A stretch of 64,000 bases of DNA from Ochotona curzoniae (GCF_017591425.1 NW_024467120.1:8866001-8930000), one strand, 5' to 3'; positions 38,800-50,558 are shown, counted from the first letter of the stretch. Notes: a model not told the origin generated them from the sequence alone. Program-made: numbers and translations.

Positions 38800-38970
38800 A
38801 GCCAGCATGATAATGTTACAAGTATTAACTGGATCAAGTCACTCACCTTCCTGAAAACATCTAACAATTTCACCTCGCATTGACACTAAAACTCAATCAC
38901 ATTAACCTGGCTTTTCAGAGCCCAACATGAGATGCTTTGTTTCCCCCACTCCCAGCATCCATGTCTCCTC
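38800..38970 (+). repeat. L2 3' region fragment
   Basis: GTATTAACTGGATCAAGTCACTC, CACCTTCCTGAAAACATCTAAC, CGCATTGACACTAAAACTC and TTTTCAGAGCCCAACATGAG resemble the ancient L2 3' segment (AGATCATGTCACTC ... CTTAAAACCCTCCAA ... GCCCTGCATGA). A related piece, with AACTGGAACATCCTTCTCC, lies at about 39330-39500. Confidence 0.5.
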
Positions 38971-39732
38971 AAGGCCTTCCGAAAGAGCTTCCTTTTGTCT
39001 CTCGCTGCACTTGCACTTGAATTTTAAAATCCACATCCATGTCTGGTTTGCTTTTCTCTTTCCGATATGATTCAGTTCTTGAAGGGAGCTTTTATGGTCA
39101 TTGGATATTTGGCCCCATTTCAAGTTATTTCAGTGCTCTGCTTTGCAATAATCAGTATTTTGTTTCTCTGTTGTCGGTTTATTTGGTTGTTAACTTCCAT
39201 ATGATGCTTCTTATAGGCCAAGTTTCATATAAATTCTTACTTGTCCAGGGTAATTTCTACCCTCACCTCTCCATGTTGTGGGCCATGCTGTGGGCCCCTA
39301 AGCATTCTCTCTTGTTGAAGATGTTGTACCTTCTGCTGCCTCAAACTGGAACATCCTTCTCCTGCCTGTGACCCTCCGTGACAGCGGCTCCTGAAGCACA
39401 AACCTCTCCTTGAACTGCTTGGCCCTTTTGGGGACTTGTCTCCATTTGGAAATGAAGAATCTCTCTTTCCTTCCCTGTCTTCTAAAACCTGGTTCTGGTT
39501 GAACATGCCCTGCATCACGGTCCTGAGAACATCATTTTTCAAGAGTCTTTTGGGTGATATTGAGGCAGCGTGATCATGCATCATCACTTAGAAACTATTG
39601 GCCATCGTGTTATAGCTGTCTGTCTGTGTGTCGGCGTCCTCCAGCAGCTGTGAGTTGGGCATGGCAGGGAGTATAACCATCTTACTCGCTTTGTCTGAAG
39701 TACATTTCCTAGCAGTAGAAGATACTCCATCT

Positions 39733-39733
<1 letters not shown>

Positions 39734-39763
<30 letters not shown>
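39734..39763. repeat. (TTTA)n microsatellite
   Basis: Seven perfect TTTA units. Confidence 0.95.
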
Positions 39764-40444
39764 TGTCCAATCAATGCCCAGCCTTTGTAACTTTTCTCAG
39801 AGTTTGAAGAGGCTCTGTGCTACAGTCTTAGGGATGTTGAATAGGAGGCCCTGCTCAAGTGAAATGTAGTGAAACCATTTCAGTGAGTCGTGTCTCACAC
39901 CTACCTGGCAAGGCATCGCTCACTGATTTCTGATAGCATTAATAATATCCCTCCCATGACTGTTCGCAAGTTGCATACTGCAGCTCAAATCCCGAAAGAC
40001 TTCTAAAATTTTTATGTGGAAATGAAAAAAAAAAGCTTGCTAAAAGTCAAAGCTAATATTAGTTTCCTTGACATATCATTATTTCATATCCCTTACTAAG
40101 AGCTGCTTCTGAGAATACATCGTAGGACATGCGTTAAGAACACAATGTTAACTATAAATGCCATCACAGAAGTCTTGATAAATGTCAAGATTAAGGGTCA
40201 GGTGTGCCTGAGTGAGACAAGAGTTTAGTCATGTGCACACACATGTGTATGCACACACTGTGTAAGCTTAAGCGATACCTGTCACCAACCTTTTCCCAAG
40301 TGAAAGTAGTTGTAATGTTTATGAAATGAAATAGAAATGAAATGTTTCCCCCCTTAAGAATAGGGTCTTTTTTTTTGCTCATATCATTTTGAATATTGTT
40401 ACCAATTATAAAATCACATTTTCTTTTTGTCATTCCCCTTTCTC

Positions 40445-41170
40445 TTTTCTCCTATAATCAATCATTGTGATACAGCACATTAAGATGAATAAAAAACATA
40501 TGATCATCTCAATAGATGCAGAGGAATCATTTGATAAAATCCAACACTACTTCATGCTGAAAACCTAAGAGGCACAGAAGGAACATTCTACACACAATCA
40601 AAGCAATATATGAGAACTTAATGCCGGCAACATACAGAACAGGGAATGGCTTTTCCACTAAGATTGGGAACTAGACAAAGATGAGGACTTTTATCACTGC
40701 TGTTCAACATAGTGTTGGGAGTTCTTGCTAGAATTACAAGGCAAGAAAAAGAAATTAAAGGAATCTAAATTAGAAACCTAGGAAATAGGGCCCAACGCAG
40801 TGGCCTAACAGCTAAAGTCCTCACCTTGAACATGCCGGGATCCCATATGGGCCCTGGTTCTAATTCCAGCAGCTCCATTCCCCACCTAGCTCCCTGCTTG
40901 TGGCCTGGGAAAGCAGTCGAGGACAGCCCATAGCTTTTGGGCCGTGCACCCATGTGGGAGACCTAGAAGAGCTCCAGGCTCCTGCTTTGTATCAGATCGG
41001 TGTAGCACCAGCTGTTGTGGTCACTTCGGGAGTGAGTCTTCAAATGGAAGATCTTCCTCTCTGTCTCTCCTCCTCTCTGTATATCTGCCTTTCCAATAAA
41101 AATAAAATAAATGTAAAAAACAAAGAAACCTAGGAAATAAAATTGTCTCTGCCAACAACATGATTATATA
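40445..41170 (+). mobile_element. L1 ORF2 reverse-transcriptase remnant split by a SINE
   Basis: The sense strand reads like the L1 reverse-transcriptase region: ATGATCATCTCAATAGATGC, TTTGATAAAATCCAACAC, TTCATGCTGAAAACC, GGGAACTAGACAAAGATG, CACTGCTGTTCAACATAG and CAAGAAAAAGAAATTAAAGG. After the SINE at 40788-41123 it resumes (TGCCAACAACATGATTATATACATAC). Frames are disrupted, so it is a dead fragment. Confidence 0.8.
40788..41123 (+). repeat. CSINE, full length, sense, inside L1 ORF2
   Basis: It begins GGGCCCAACGCAGTGGCC and ends with CCAATAAAAATAAAATAAATG and an A-tail. A perfect 16-bp target duplication, AGAAACCTAGGAAATA, lies at 40772-40787 and 41124-41139. The duplicated bases belong to the L1. 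Confidence 0.95.
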
Positions 41171-41279
41171 CATACAATGTATGTTTTTTTAAAAGCCCTT
41201 ATATTTGTATATAATTATAATGCATAATCATTGTGACATATTTTGATTAGTTACTAAAGCATAAACATAATCTACAAAA

Positions 41280-41440
41280 CCACTTTTCATAAATTAGTAT
41301 CTGGTGTGTATACTTTTTAACTAACATATTAATATTTTAAGTGTTTAATTGACATAAATTTGTGGAATACTTTGTACTTCAGCACCAATATGCAAAATGT
41401 GTAATAGAATAGTAGTTTTATCTATCACCTCAGGCTTTTA

Positions 41441-41475
<35 letters not shown>

Positions 41476-41880
41476 TTGGGAACATTCAAAATGCTCTCCT
41501 CCAGCTCTCTTGAAATCTGCAGTTGATTGTTGCCAACCATAGTGACCCCAACAGTGCCCTATGGAATGTTAAGAAGTTATTCCTGCTAACCAGCTGCACC
41601 ATTTTCCCCATTAAACATCCATTCTCCATCCTTTCCCCTCACCGCTTCCTCATTTGGACGCCGTTATCCTATTGTCATCGTCTATTGTAGCGTCTACCTT
41701 GCGGGGAGAAATGTGTGGTATTTGTCTTTTCTGTGCTCAGCTTGTTTCTTATCTTTCTGTGCTTGGCTTACTTAACCTAACATCATATCCTCCAGGTGGA
41801 CTCACATTGCTGCTGATGGCTCGCTTTTCTTCCATTTTACCTGACTGAAGAACAGTCCATAGTGTAACACACTGCATTCT
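41280..41880 (+). mobile_element. L1 3' UTR fragment (L1MA/L1MB-like)
   Basis: Diverged L1 3' UTR, recognised by TTAATTGACATAAATTTGTGG, TCTATCACCTCAGGC, GGGAACATTCAAAATGCTCTC, CTTGAAATCTGCAGTTGATTG and CAACCATAGTGACCCC. It contains the GT microsatellite. It follows the reverse-transcriptase fragment in the same orientation and may belong to the same insertion after a large deletion, or to a different one. Confidence 0.6.
41443..41473. repeat. (GT)n microsatellite
   Basis: About 15 uninterrupted GT units. Confidence 0.95.
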
Positions 41881-42774
41881 CTTTGCTGTTTCATGTTACC
41901 ATGGTGGACTCCACTTGTATAGGAATGGAAGAAGCTTTCCTCAAGTACTGCTCTCTATCCTCTGCTGGAAGCAGCTTCGATACTGTCCTGAGAAGGGCAG
42001 ACGTGCTGTGGAGTCCACAGGGAAAGGAAATATATAACAGGATGTTAAGGCCACAAGCTCAAATGACTCTGGGTGTGTGGGCAGGGCACTGAAAAGCTGA
42101 ATATCAAAAAGAAAAGGCCCGGGTGAGTGTCAAATACTGGAGGAATGGAGGAGTGAGAAGAGGGGAGCTTTGGGAAGATGAGCTAGGGTGGCGACTGGGT
42201 GTCCAGTAGCCCCTGGGCGAGGGAGCCGTGGCTCAGGGCTTTCTCATGAACATGTCTAGAGCTGAGCGTGCTTGAGGTACCCAAGGTGCTCATTGGTGAC
42301 AAGAAAAGTGAAAATGGTGGTGAAACATCTGTGCTAGACATGCACTTCGGCTAGTATGTCAGAGGAAAAATTGTGTTCGAAGGTTCACTATGATATTACG
42401 TGTACTCTGTATCTTGCTTCTGAGGAAACATTATACTTCTTCCTGTTAGAGAACAACAAGTGCCTTTGATTGGAAAGGATTGTGGAGAAAAGACTCCCCT
42501 GCCAACCCCTAGGTGTCAAGCAAATGAAGGCATACAAGTAGATGTTCAAGCTGAGACGTGGACGCCAAGGCTTAAGGAAGCTGGCTGGGTGGAGAAGGTT
42601 GCCTTCAAAAGGAAACACTTTGAGGAAACCCTGATTATAGTGAATGGTGTTTGTAAATCCCTATCTGAGCTAACTTGTTGCACCTACTTTTTATAGTCAA
42701 TAATGAAAACAAGAGTCTTTCTATTAACCTCTTTGAGTATCAGCAGATTGGATGTGGTAGAAATAAATTAGGCT

Positions 42775-43103
42775 GGGCCCAGTGCAGTACTCTAGTGGTT
42801 AAAGTCCTTGCCTTGCACACGTCGGGATCCCATATGGGGTACCTGTTCTAATCCAGGCAGCCCTGATTCCCATGCAGCTCACTGCCTGTGGCCTGGGAAA
42901 GCAGGTGAGGACAGCCCAAAGCCTTGGGACCCTGCACCCGTGTGGGAGACCCAGAGGAAGCTCCTGGCTTCATATTGGCTCAGCTCCGACCATTGCGGCC
43001 ACTTAAGGAATGAACCAGCAGACAGAAGATCTATCTCTCTGTCTCTCCTCCTCTCTGTATATCTGACTTTCCAATAAAAATAAATAAACCTTTAAAAAAA
43101 AGA
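42775..43103 (+). repeat. CSINE, full length, sense
   Basis: It begins GGGCCCAGTGCAGTACTC, keeps the B-box-like GTTCTAATCC and the CT-rich 3' part, and ends CCAATAAAAATAAATAAACC plus an A-run. No convincing target duplication was found. Confidence 0.93.
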
Positions 43104-43184
43104 AGTCACGGTGAGGTTAACATTTACATATTTGCTCTGAGTTTTGGCTAACTCCAATTCATACAGTTATGATTAAGGAGTGCA

Positions 43185-43250
43185 GTGGGTAAATTCTCTG
43201 GCACACAGAGGACTTACCATAAATGTTAGCACTCATCTTCTGTTTACTCT
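43185..43250 (+). repeat. Short MIR 3' end, sense
   Basis: CTCTGGCACACAGAGGACTT followed by ACCATAAATGTTAGCACTC matches the MIR end (CCTGGCACATAGTAAGTGCTCAATAAATGTTAGC). Confidence 0.5.
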
Positions 43251-43713
43251 CAAAATTTAACCTTAGTGTATTGGCTGATACGTGCTAAGACAAATTTTCA
43301 TCAGCTGACTTCTTTGGGAATTCTTTTAAACTGTTCTTTAATAATAATTCATAATTTCTAAGAAATATCTGAGATGACTTCTTTATTCCTTTGACCTATA
43401 GTAAACTATAATAAAGAATAGTGGCATGTACTCTGGCAATTTAATCGTCACACGCTGTGAGTGTGGAAGTAATTTATCTTCTAAAATTCCAAGTGTTGGA
43501 TGTTTGGTCCTTAGGTTGGTGACGTTGGGCTTTTAAATGGTTCTTTAGGAGGATCCTTAATGAACATTTGGTTAACACTTTCCATGCTGGTTAAGATACC
43601 CATTTTTCCATTAGAATAGTGCTTGAAATTCTTTAAGTTCTTTAAACTCTGGCTACAAGATTCTAGCTTTTCACCAATGCATTCCTCAGGAGACCCTGTG
43701 GATAGCTCAAGTA

Positions 43714-43717
<4 letters not shown>

Positions 43718-43757
<40 letters not shown>

Positions 43758-43761
43758 TGTG
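43718..43761. repeat. (GT)n microsatellite
   Basis: About 18 GT units followed by GTACGTGTGTACATGCATAC. Open frames here on both strands encode Val/Cys or His/Thr runs and are artefacts of the repeat. Confidence 0.95.
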
Positions 43762-43821
43762 TACATGCATACATATACAAGCAAACTCTGACCCTACAAG
43801 GTCAGCGAGCACAGGATTACA

Positions 43822-44131
43822 GTTGATTGGATAACATTTGTATGCCTTTTGTGTGACTGATTGGATATCCTTTGCATGAGAACAATCGAATGACTGCCTT
43901 TTGTATACATGATGGGATATCATTTGTATATGAACAGTTGAGTGGCAAGTATGTGTATGAGAATACTTGGTGGAATATACAAGACAAAAGGACTTCCAAA
44001 CAAAAGCATGGAAACAGTTGATGGGTTTGTAATGAGCTAAGGACCTTCACCCTAATCCTACAGGATCCTCAGTGTTTAAAGTCTGTTGCCCCTAATAAAT
44101 TTCGGCTATTGATCATCAAAAAAAAAAAAAA
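43822..44131 (+). mobile_element. Possible LTR or retrocopy: repeated GATTGG units, AATAAA and A-run
   Basis: Three related units start with GATTGGATAACATTTGTATG (43825), GATTGGATATCCTTTGCATG (43859) and GATGGGATATCATTTGTATA (43911). GATTGG is the complement of CCAATC, and such repeats are common in U3 regions. AATAAA follows at 44094-44099 and a 14-base A-run at 44118-44131. It could be an LTR-derived transcript copied by L1 machinery. The family is not recognised. Confidence 0.35.
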
Positions 44132-45307
44132 TCAAAGTCAATGGAGGCTCACTCCAACACACCTCTCCCCTTATTTCCTCGTCCCTCCCAGCCTAGGGAT
44201 AAATGCCATAGCATGGTTATTTGGATTTGGACAATAAATATCTTAGATAGTTAACTCTATCAGGGCAGAGGGTCAGAGCAATAATTCATTATATAATTTT
44301 CAACTTCTTTTTATGCACCGATAGGGGAAATTATTCAGCTAGCCCGAGATTAAGTCCTGCCTGTCTGGAGGCAGCGAAGGATAACTCTTAAACTGAGGTC
44401 AGATGTGAGTGTGCTAAAATTTCTGATTTTTGAGAAGAGCTGAAATAAATTCCCCTGAGAGCAGCCCATCTGGTATTTACCTGACCCAGTCAAGGACCTA
44501 TGGCACTAGAAGTTATCATCACAGGACTCCAGTTTGGCCTTTTGACTAATAACTTTCTTGGGAGGAATCTGTTTTGCTGTAAGAGGAGGACTGTGAGTTT
44601 TTATCAGATGCAAGCTTTCAAATGTTAATGAAATTGAACTTGTCCCTGACCTATTTCCAGATCCCTGGTGTGGCACCTGAGGGTGAACTCCAGAGGTAGC
44701 CACTTGGAAGCAACGTGCTCTGCATGCACTGAACATCTGGTTCAAAGGAGTACTCGTCAACTTGTGACTTCGCATATCACAGAACAAGGTAAGTAGAGGC
44801 TCCTGTTTTGAAACCAATTGAATGTGTGTAATTAGTGAATTAACAACATAGGGAGGAATTCTCATTTGTAGAGATCTGGATTAACAGAAATAATCTCTGA
44901 GTTTAGAGAGGACTAGAGATAATCATCTCAGCAAGGCCAAGAGAACATATCCTAGAGGTCCCCTGTGTGAGAAAAACGTAGAACTGTGGAAGAGGCAGCC
45001 AACATACACTGCATGTCTCCTGGAAAACGAAGGGGTTTTCTATAACACGGATATTGTCAATGTTAAATCAAATGCTTATTTCTTTATAATGGAATTTCTC
45101 TTAGGATTTTTTTTTTTAAGTTTGGCCTTTATCTCAGATACTCCTTAGTTATCTATGAATGCAGTGATGATACTATCCACTGTGAAGTTAAAAGGAACTA
45201 AATGCCTATAAAAAGCAAAGGAAAGGATGCAGGTTTGGTGTTGCTATAAAACACATTACAGAATGTTTACTTTGCTGTGAAATTCCCTCAAACGTGTGGC
45301 GTATGTT
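44132..45307. other. Intergenic, no gene recognised
   Basis: Non-repetitive by eye. A minus-strand frame of about 119 codons at 44506-44865 has no recognised domain. Confidence 0.55.
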
Positions 45308-45565
45308 TAGTGTCGCGGTGAGGATGCTGTGTAAGATGCCCGTGTTTGCTATTGTGTACCTGCTGTGAGTCCTGGGATGCTGTGCTTGTGCAGCTTTCTG
45401 TAATTGTGGTCCCACATGGGGGTCCTGGATGGAGTTCTTGGCTCTTGATTGCTGTCTGTGCTAGCCCTGGTTGTTGCAGTCATTTGGAGAGTGTACCAGT
45501 AGATGGAATTACCCTCTCTGTCTTTCATTCTCTTTTCGCTCTTTTAAATAAAATGTCTTTATCAG
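45308..45565 (+). repeat. Old CSINE, sense
   Basis: Diverged match in order: GGATGCTGTGTAAGATGCC, CCCACATGGGGGTCCTGGATGG, TTCTTGGCTC, TTGTTGCAGTCATTTGGAGAG, CAGTAGATGGAA, and TTTTAAATAAAATG. This is the older, rabbit-like subfamily. Confidence 0.65.
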
Positions 45566-45636
45566 CTATATCCTGTGTTGAATTGCCTGAACTTAGTCCT
45601 GGCTCCTCAGCTCTCCATGCAACATCCTGTTAATAT

Positions 45637-45830
45637 GCATACTGGGAGGCCTCAGTGATGGCTCAAGTACTTGAATTCCACTCTGGGGGAACCCACATTG
45701 CGTTCCAGTCTTGTGGATTGGGTCTGTCCCAGTTATGGCTATTGTAGGCTTTTGGGAAATGAATGACTGGATTGGAGATATGTGTTCTCTCTCTCTCTCT
45801 CATTCAAATAAAATGAAAAATTAAAAAAAT
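45637..45830 (+). repeat. Old CSINE, 5'-truncated, sense
   Basis: GTGATGGCTCAAGTACTTGAA, CCAGTTATGGCTATTGTAGG, GGGAAATGAATGACTGGAT, CTCTCTCTCTCTC and CATTCAAATAAAATG follow the 3' two thirds of the older SINE. Confidence 0.65.
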
Positions 45831-45929
45831 ATTACCAAGTGAAAGTATAATCCTACATATTATATCAGAATTATTTTAAAATATAAGCATTCTTTTGTAT
45901 GTTTTGTCTGAAGCCCTACAAATATTTGC

Positions 45930-46130
45930 TTATTTCACTTAAAATCAAACCCAAGTCAGCCATCAGGGTAGGGAAGGCCTTACACAATCTGGCTTCAGTC
46001 TCCCTTTCCTACCTGAGTTGTAAATATTGTCCCTCTCCCTATCCCTTTGTATTCCTGGAGAAAGTGTTTCAGGACATCACCCATAGTGCCCAGACTCTCA
46101 AAACGGACACCCATTCTGTCATGCACTTTA
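45930..46130 (+). repeat. L2 3' region fragment
   Basis: AAAATCAAACCCAAGTC, GGGAAGGCCTTACACAATCTGG, TCCCTTTCCTACCTGAG and ATTCCTGGAGAAAGTGTTTC fall in the order of the ancient L2 3' segment (TACAAGGCCCTGCATGATCTGGCCCC...). Bounds are approximate. Confidence 0.5.
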
Positions 46131-46736
46131 AGCCATCTCCATGTTGCACATGACAGCAGATCCAATGGAAATTCTGTGTAAAAAGCTGTTAACTTATATT
46201 GCCAAAAATAAGGAGGTTTTCCATATTCCTTGTGGACACAGTTCTTTCTCTAATATTGATGATGAGCAGCTAGCTGAATCCCAGAGACCCCACGAGAAGA
46301 CTCCCTGTTGTCATGTGTGGTCCTTGCTTTTCCTTGACCATGCCACCTGTTACTGTTCTGTCTTCTTTGGCAGTTGCTCTTTCTGTTCTTCCTGCTCATC
46401 TGTGTCCAAGTACAAGCATCCTCTGCAGAGAGGCTGCGCCTGAAGGTCCCATCCTTCGTCCTCAGTTGTGATTCGTGTTTTCTTCAGAGTATCCATAGAT
46501 TAGCTGAAAGTCTGTATTTGTTTGTACATGTAGTTATTGTCTGTCCTGTCTGCCAGTCTGTCCCATGGAACATAACCACCGTGATGACATATATTTACTG
46601 GGGGTTGAAGTTTTGTGCCTGGTACGTGAAGCAGTAGCTGACCAGAAAGCAAGAGTTTCTCAATAAGTAATTCTTCAGTGAAGAGTGTTAGACCGTTAGA
46701 CTGTTTAACCTCCAAATAAATACAACTTGGATCATC

Positions 46737-46930
46737 TTTTTAAAAATTTTTATTTTTCATGATATTTTCCATGATCTCAGGGATTTCCCCTTCCATCCTC
46801 CCATTCTCCTTTTCCCCCTTCATTTTCCCCATAATTGTATAGTCTTACAGCAACAGTGATAAGTCCATCATTCTACTGTTTAAATGTATCATGGCATTGT
46901 AGGCATGGACGATGGTAGAAAGTCCAGCAA
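46737..46930 (-). mobile_element. L1 3' end, lagomorph type, antisense
   Basis: A T/A-rich start (the tail complement) is followed by CATGATATTTTCCATGATCTC, a C/T-rich block that would be the G-rich polypurine tract of an L1 3' UTR, and ATAATTGTATAGTCTTACAGC. Assignment rests on general L1 3' UTR architecture. Confidence 0.5.
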
Positions 46931-46944
46931 AAAATTGTGTTTTA

Positions 46945-47580
46945 ATGTTTAATTATTTGAGATAGAAACACAGAGAAAACGAGAGTACTAGAACTAGCAT
47001 TCACTGACTCATTTAGTCCCTAAATGACCACTGGATTTGTCCACTTTCCATTGCTTTACTACCCTAGAGGAGCATCTTTGGTAAAGAAAATGGTTTATTT
47101 CAGCTCGTATTTGGATGTTAAGGCAATGGTCTGGCATCTGGTGGGGGCTGGTCATAGTGTGTTTGGAGGTTGCTGTTACATGGTAAACTTGCAAGAAGAG
47201 AAAGAGGCTCTAGGCTGAACTTGAACTGAAGTCATGTGACCTCTCTTGAAAATGATTCTCTGAGGACACATCCACCCCACCTCTCAGAGTTCATCATTGT
47301 CTCAAGTTTCCCCCCTTAATCAACCTACTATTATCAATAAAATGCCATAGCTTTGATAGTTCCGTGAATTTCAGGGCAAGAAGTCATGCTATAGCCATAT
47401 AATCTACAATAGCCAGGATGGCTCAGCTTGGGCCAGGCAGAAGCTAGGAGCTTGGAGTGTGATGCAGGTTTCCCACAGAGGGGCTGGAGCCAAATGTCAA
47501 AACTGGGTCCTGTTATGTGGAATGCAGGCATCTTAAAGGCAATCTTAAACTCCACGCTGTATGTTCACCACTGGACTACA
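46945..47580 (-). repeat. Old CSINE, antisense, interrupted by an LTR-like insert
   Basis: Part one, 46945-47033, is the tail and CT-rich complement, ending at CCCTAAATGACCAC. Part two, about 47402-47580, continues as ACAATAGCCAGGATGGCTC, GGGCCAGGCAGAAGCTAGGAGC, GCAGGTTTCCCACAG and GTGGAATGCAGGCATC. The halves join at the same SINE position, so about 370 bases were inserted. Confidence 0.6.
47034..47401 (-). mobile_element. MaLR-like LTR, antisense, inside an old CSINE
   Basis: Ordered, diverged matches to the reverse complement of MST/THE1-type LTRs: GTCCACTTTCCATTGCTTTA, AAAGAAAATGGTTTATTTCAGCTC, CATCTGGTGGGGGCTGG, ATCCACCCCACCTCTCAGAG, and CTCAAGTTTCCCCCCTTAATC. The segment separates the two halves of the SINE. 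A 4-5 bp duplication (CCAC and CTAC) is possible but weak. Confidence 0.5.
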
Positions 47581-47784
47581 TTTGGTGTCTTTATATATCA
47601 GCTTGACACTTAGGACATAATACGAATTTAGTTTTACTTTCCATGAGAGCTGTGTTATCTGGGACTGATATTGGTGTATGGAAACTGATATGTTTTATGA
47701 ATATGCAATTGATCTGTCAAAATCTTCTCAAAAGCCCAGGAGAATAAATTATGTTTATTATTTACTTTTCACATTTCAAAAAGG

Positions 47785-48118
47785 CTTCCATTTCTCCAGG
47801 TCCTTCATGGCCACCTCCTGGGAAAACACCTGTCCTGATCTTACAGATCTACAGTAACTTAAAGGTAGCAGAGCAGACCCGGAGCTGGCCCATACAAGTA
47901 CTAATATCTAGGAGAAGTCACAGTTCCTGATAGACAATCATGACCACTCTAGGCAGCTTAAATCTTCCCAGAGATTTGCTTTGACCCAAACATAGAGTGC
48001 ATGACCTCAAGTAGGGCAGATAATGCTTAGAGTGGGCGAGATGGCCTGGTGCTGAGAACTGGTGAGAACCTCTTCCCGTGAAGGGAGAGACGTGGCACAG
48101 AGTGCCCATCGGGGGTGA
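47785..48118. repeat. Unidentified 334-bp repeat, copy 1
   Basis: This segment recurs in the same orientation at 50559-50892 with no indel and, by eye, seven substitutions (about 98% identity). It contains GTAGCAGAGCAGACCCGGAG, CATACAAGTACTAATATC and AGTGCCCATCGGGGGTGA. There is no A-tail, no TG...CA ends and no tRNA-like boxes. Weak 7-bp flanking similarity (AGGCTTC left, AGTTTTC right) could be a decayed target duplication. A 63-residue minus-strand frame is shared by both copies but is probably incidental. Confidence 0.9.
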
Positions 48119-49834
48119 GTTTTCAGTATTTTATGATATGTATGGTGTAGGCACTGACTAATAATATGATTGCCAACCCTAATAGGCTGGCAGTTGAAGA
48201 GACGCATGTGTGGGTGAAAAAGAAATACAAAGACAAAAGAGGGTGTGCCGTGAGAAAACACCTTCCTTTCTATTTATGCTTACATATGGAGTTTAGGATT
48301 AGTATTTAGAAATCTCAGCTTCCTTGGGAAACAATATCCCTAACCTGCCATGTGTCGTCACACAAGTCAGACATTTCCTTATGAGCAAGTTTGCTTTCAT
48401 CTTTACAGTTAGGAGTAACATATTCTTTAGTTGTCTTAAACTGCTTTATATCATGTAAGTTATTATTTGAAAATAATAAAACCTATTGCTGACAGAAGGT
48501 CCTAAGACTTATCACAAATAATACAACATTTCCCTTAGTAGTATGGTTCAACAAGTAATAGCTTATAGCATATAAAATATTTTCATTAGATATTCATTTA
48601 AGAACCAAAAGCTCTATTTAAAAATAGCATATTCAGACTATCAACTCTAGTCATATTTATAAAACCTACAGAAACATAAAAATCTTACAATTGTTTAGTA
48701 AGAAAATTCCTGACCTTTAGATTACATATTGCATTTGATTTTATTTTTAGTGGTTTCAATTATCTTTCTGATACTCAGATATTTTACAGGGAATTAATTC
48801 TTACGTGGAAGAGTTTCATCTTCATCACGGGGGGTATAAGCCATTATTCCTTTCATCTTATGCACAGCATTTCCCCACAGTCATTTGGGTAATAATGAGC
48901 GATTTAAGCATTTCTGAATATAGCAAGTAGGCACCCGTTTGATGGTCATTTATTTGGAGTGAGGAAAATGATCTTATAATGTTAGTGATTATGTTAATTA
49001 CTTCAAAGGGACAGATTCAGCATACAAGTGGAGAAAATGAAACACAAAAAACCAATTATGTTGTCCAAATACACAAACAGGCTTTAAAAATGTCTTAACT
49101 TTCCAGAACAGTAGAAAAACCAGAAAATTAAATGATGTAGAATATTATTAGATAAAAGATGATGTACTTATATATTGTCATTGCTTTCTAAGACTATTTT
49201 TGTTTGAATTTTGGTATCTGTATCTATGTGCAATTTTGATTCGCTTTCTGCTTTAAAACTTAAATACATCATTGCCTTTCGTATCACCTGGATGAGACAC
49301 ACACTTCAGTCTCTCTGAGAAAACCTGAGCATCTCCAGGTCAGCTTGCTTTTGTAATAGTTTTGGGAAGCCCAAAGGCCGCATATAAATAAGTGTACTTG
49401 AAAGGAAGTGGCACAGTAGTGCATAATGTGTAGGTAATGAATAAGCTATGGCATAAAGAATTCTCAACTCAAGCTGGCTAACAACTACAAATGGAGCATA
49501 GCTAATTTAAACAAGGTCTGGTAGAGGAAGAAAGGCAGTAACTGCTACTGTTCTTCAAGCGGGGTGTGTATGTTACGTATTAATACATCGCTCTGAATTA
49601 GGCAGCCACAATCTTTCTGGCTAGATTCTGGAAAAATAAGCAAGGGACAGTTGAAATCCATGAGAGCGAGTCTTTGGCCTGAGAGACTAGCCAGGGTGAC
49701 AGTCATTCATGCAATACTGGCTTCCTTCCCTACCATAAATATGAAATGGGAATGTGGATACGTGGGGTCACATCAGTAATTTACACCTAACTTTGATTTG
49801 CCATTTTTCCTCCTTAGCAGTATGCACACACACT
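48119..49834. other. Spacer between the two 334-bp repeats
   Basis: AT-rich DNA with no gag, pol or env-like frames and no primer-binding site or polypurine tract that I can identify. It therefore does not look like the internal part of a provirus. Confidence 0.65.
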
Positions 49835-50040
49835 TACATGTATATTTTTTTATATATGCACATTTATATGTATATAATGCATATTATATATGTATACACA
49901 TGTGTATATATACATTTGTGTATATATGTATGCACATGTAATTTATATATTCTTAGTAGAAATATACTATTATATAGAATTATAGTATAAATATATATAA
50001 TATGTTATTATAGATACACATACGTGTGTATATATATGCA
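49835..50040. repeat. AT-rich low-complexity stretch
   Basis: Dense TATATA, TGTATA and CACATGTG alternation, purine-pyrimidine alternating over roughly 200 bases, ending where an old SINE begins. Open frames here are low-complexity Tyr/Ile/Cys strings. Confidence 0.85.
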
Positions 50041-50335
50041 CAATTTATTTATTTACTTGAAAAGCAGAATGATAGAGCGGGAGAGAGAGATATGCTACTG
50101 TTTATTTCTGAATGGCTGGCATGGCTGGGGCTGTTTCAGGCCATAGCAAGGAGGCAGGAACTGCCTCCAGTTCTTCCCCACGGCTGTCAGGAGCCCACGC
50201 GATACTACTTTTCCAGGTGCATTTACATGGAGCTGCATGGGAAGCGAGCAGGACTCTGCTTGGTGCTGTGATATGGAATACTTGTGGAGCAAGTGCTGGG
50301 TTAACTCGCTGTACCGCAAACCATGCCCTTAAAGT
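50041..50335 (-). repeat. Old CSINE, antisense
   Basis: TTTATTTACTTGAAAAGCAGAATG, a GAGAGAGAG part, then GCTGGGGCTGTTTCAGGCC, AAGGAGGCAGGAACTGCC, CATGGAGCTGCATGGGAAGC and GTGATATGGAATACTTGTGG match the old SINE reverse complement in order. Confidence 0.65.
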
Positions 50336-50558
50336 TTTCAACAGCACAAATATGTTTTAAACTCTTGAACAATGTAAAATATCATGAAGGAGGACACAAA
50401 CACATGTTAGTGATGGGAAGATAAAGCAACATCTGTCAGTGATGTTCTGTCAATGGTTTTAATGCAGATGCTTATGGAAAGTATATACTATTATATATAA
50501 TAGTTTTTCTAACTATCCAAATTCATGAAGGAATCCACCCAGTATTATTGTAATTACT

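Noticed and set aside
43511..43923. Frames with Val-Cys or His-Thr repeats
   Set aside because: They translate the (GT)n microsatellite.
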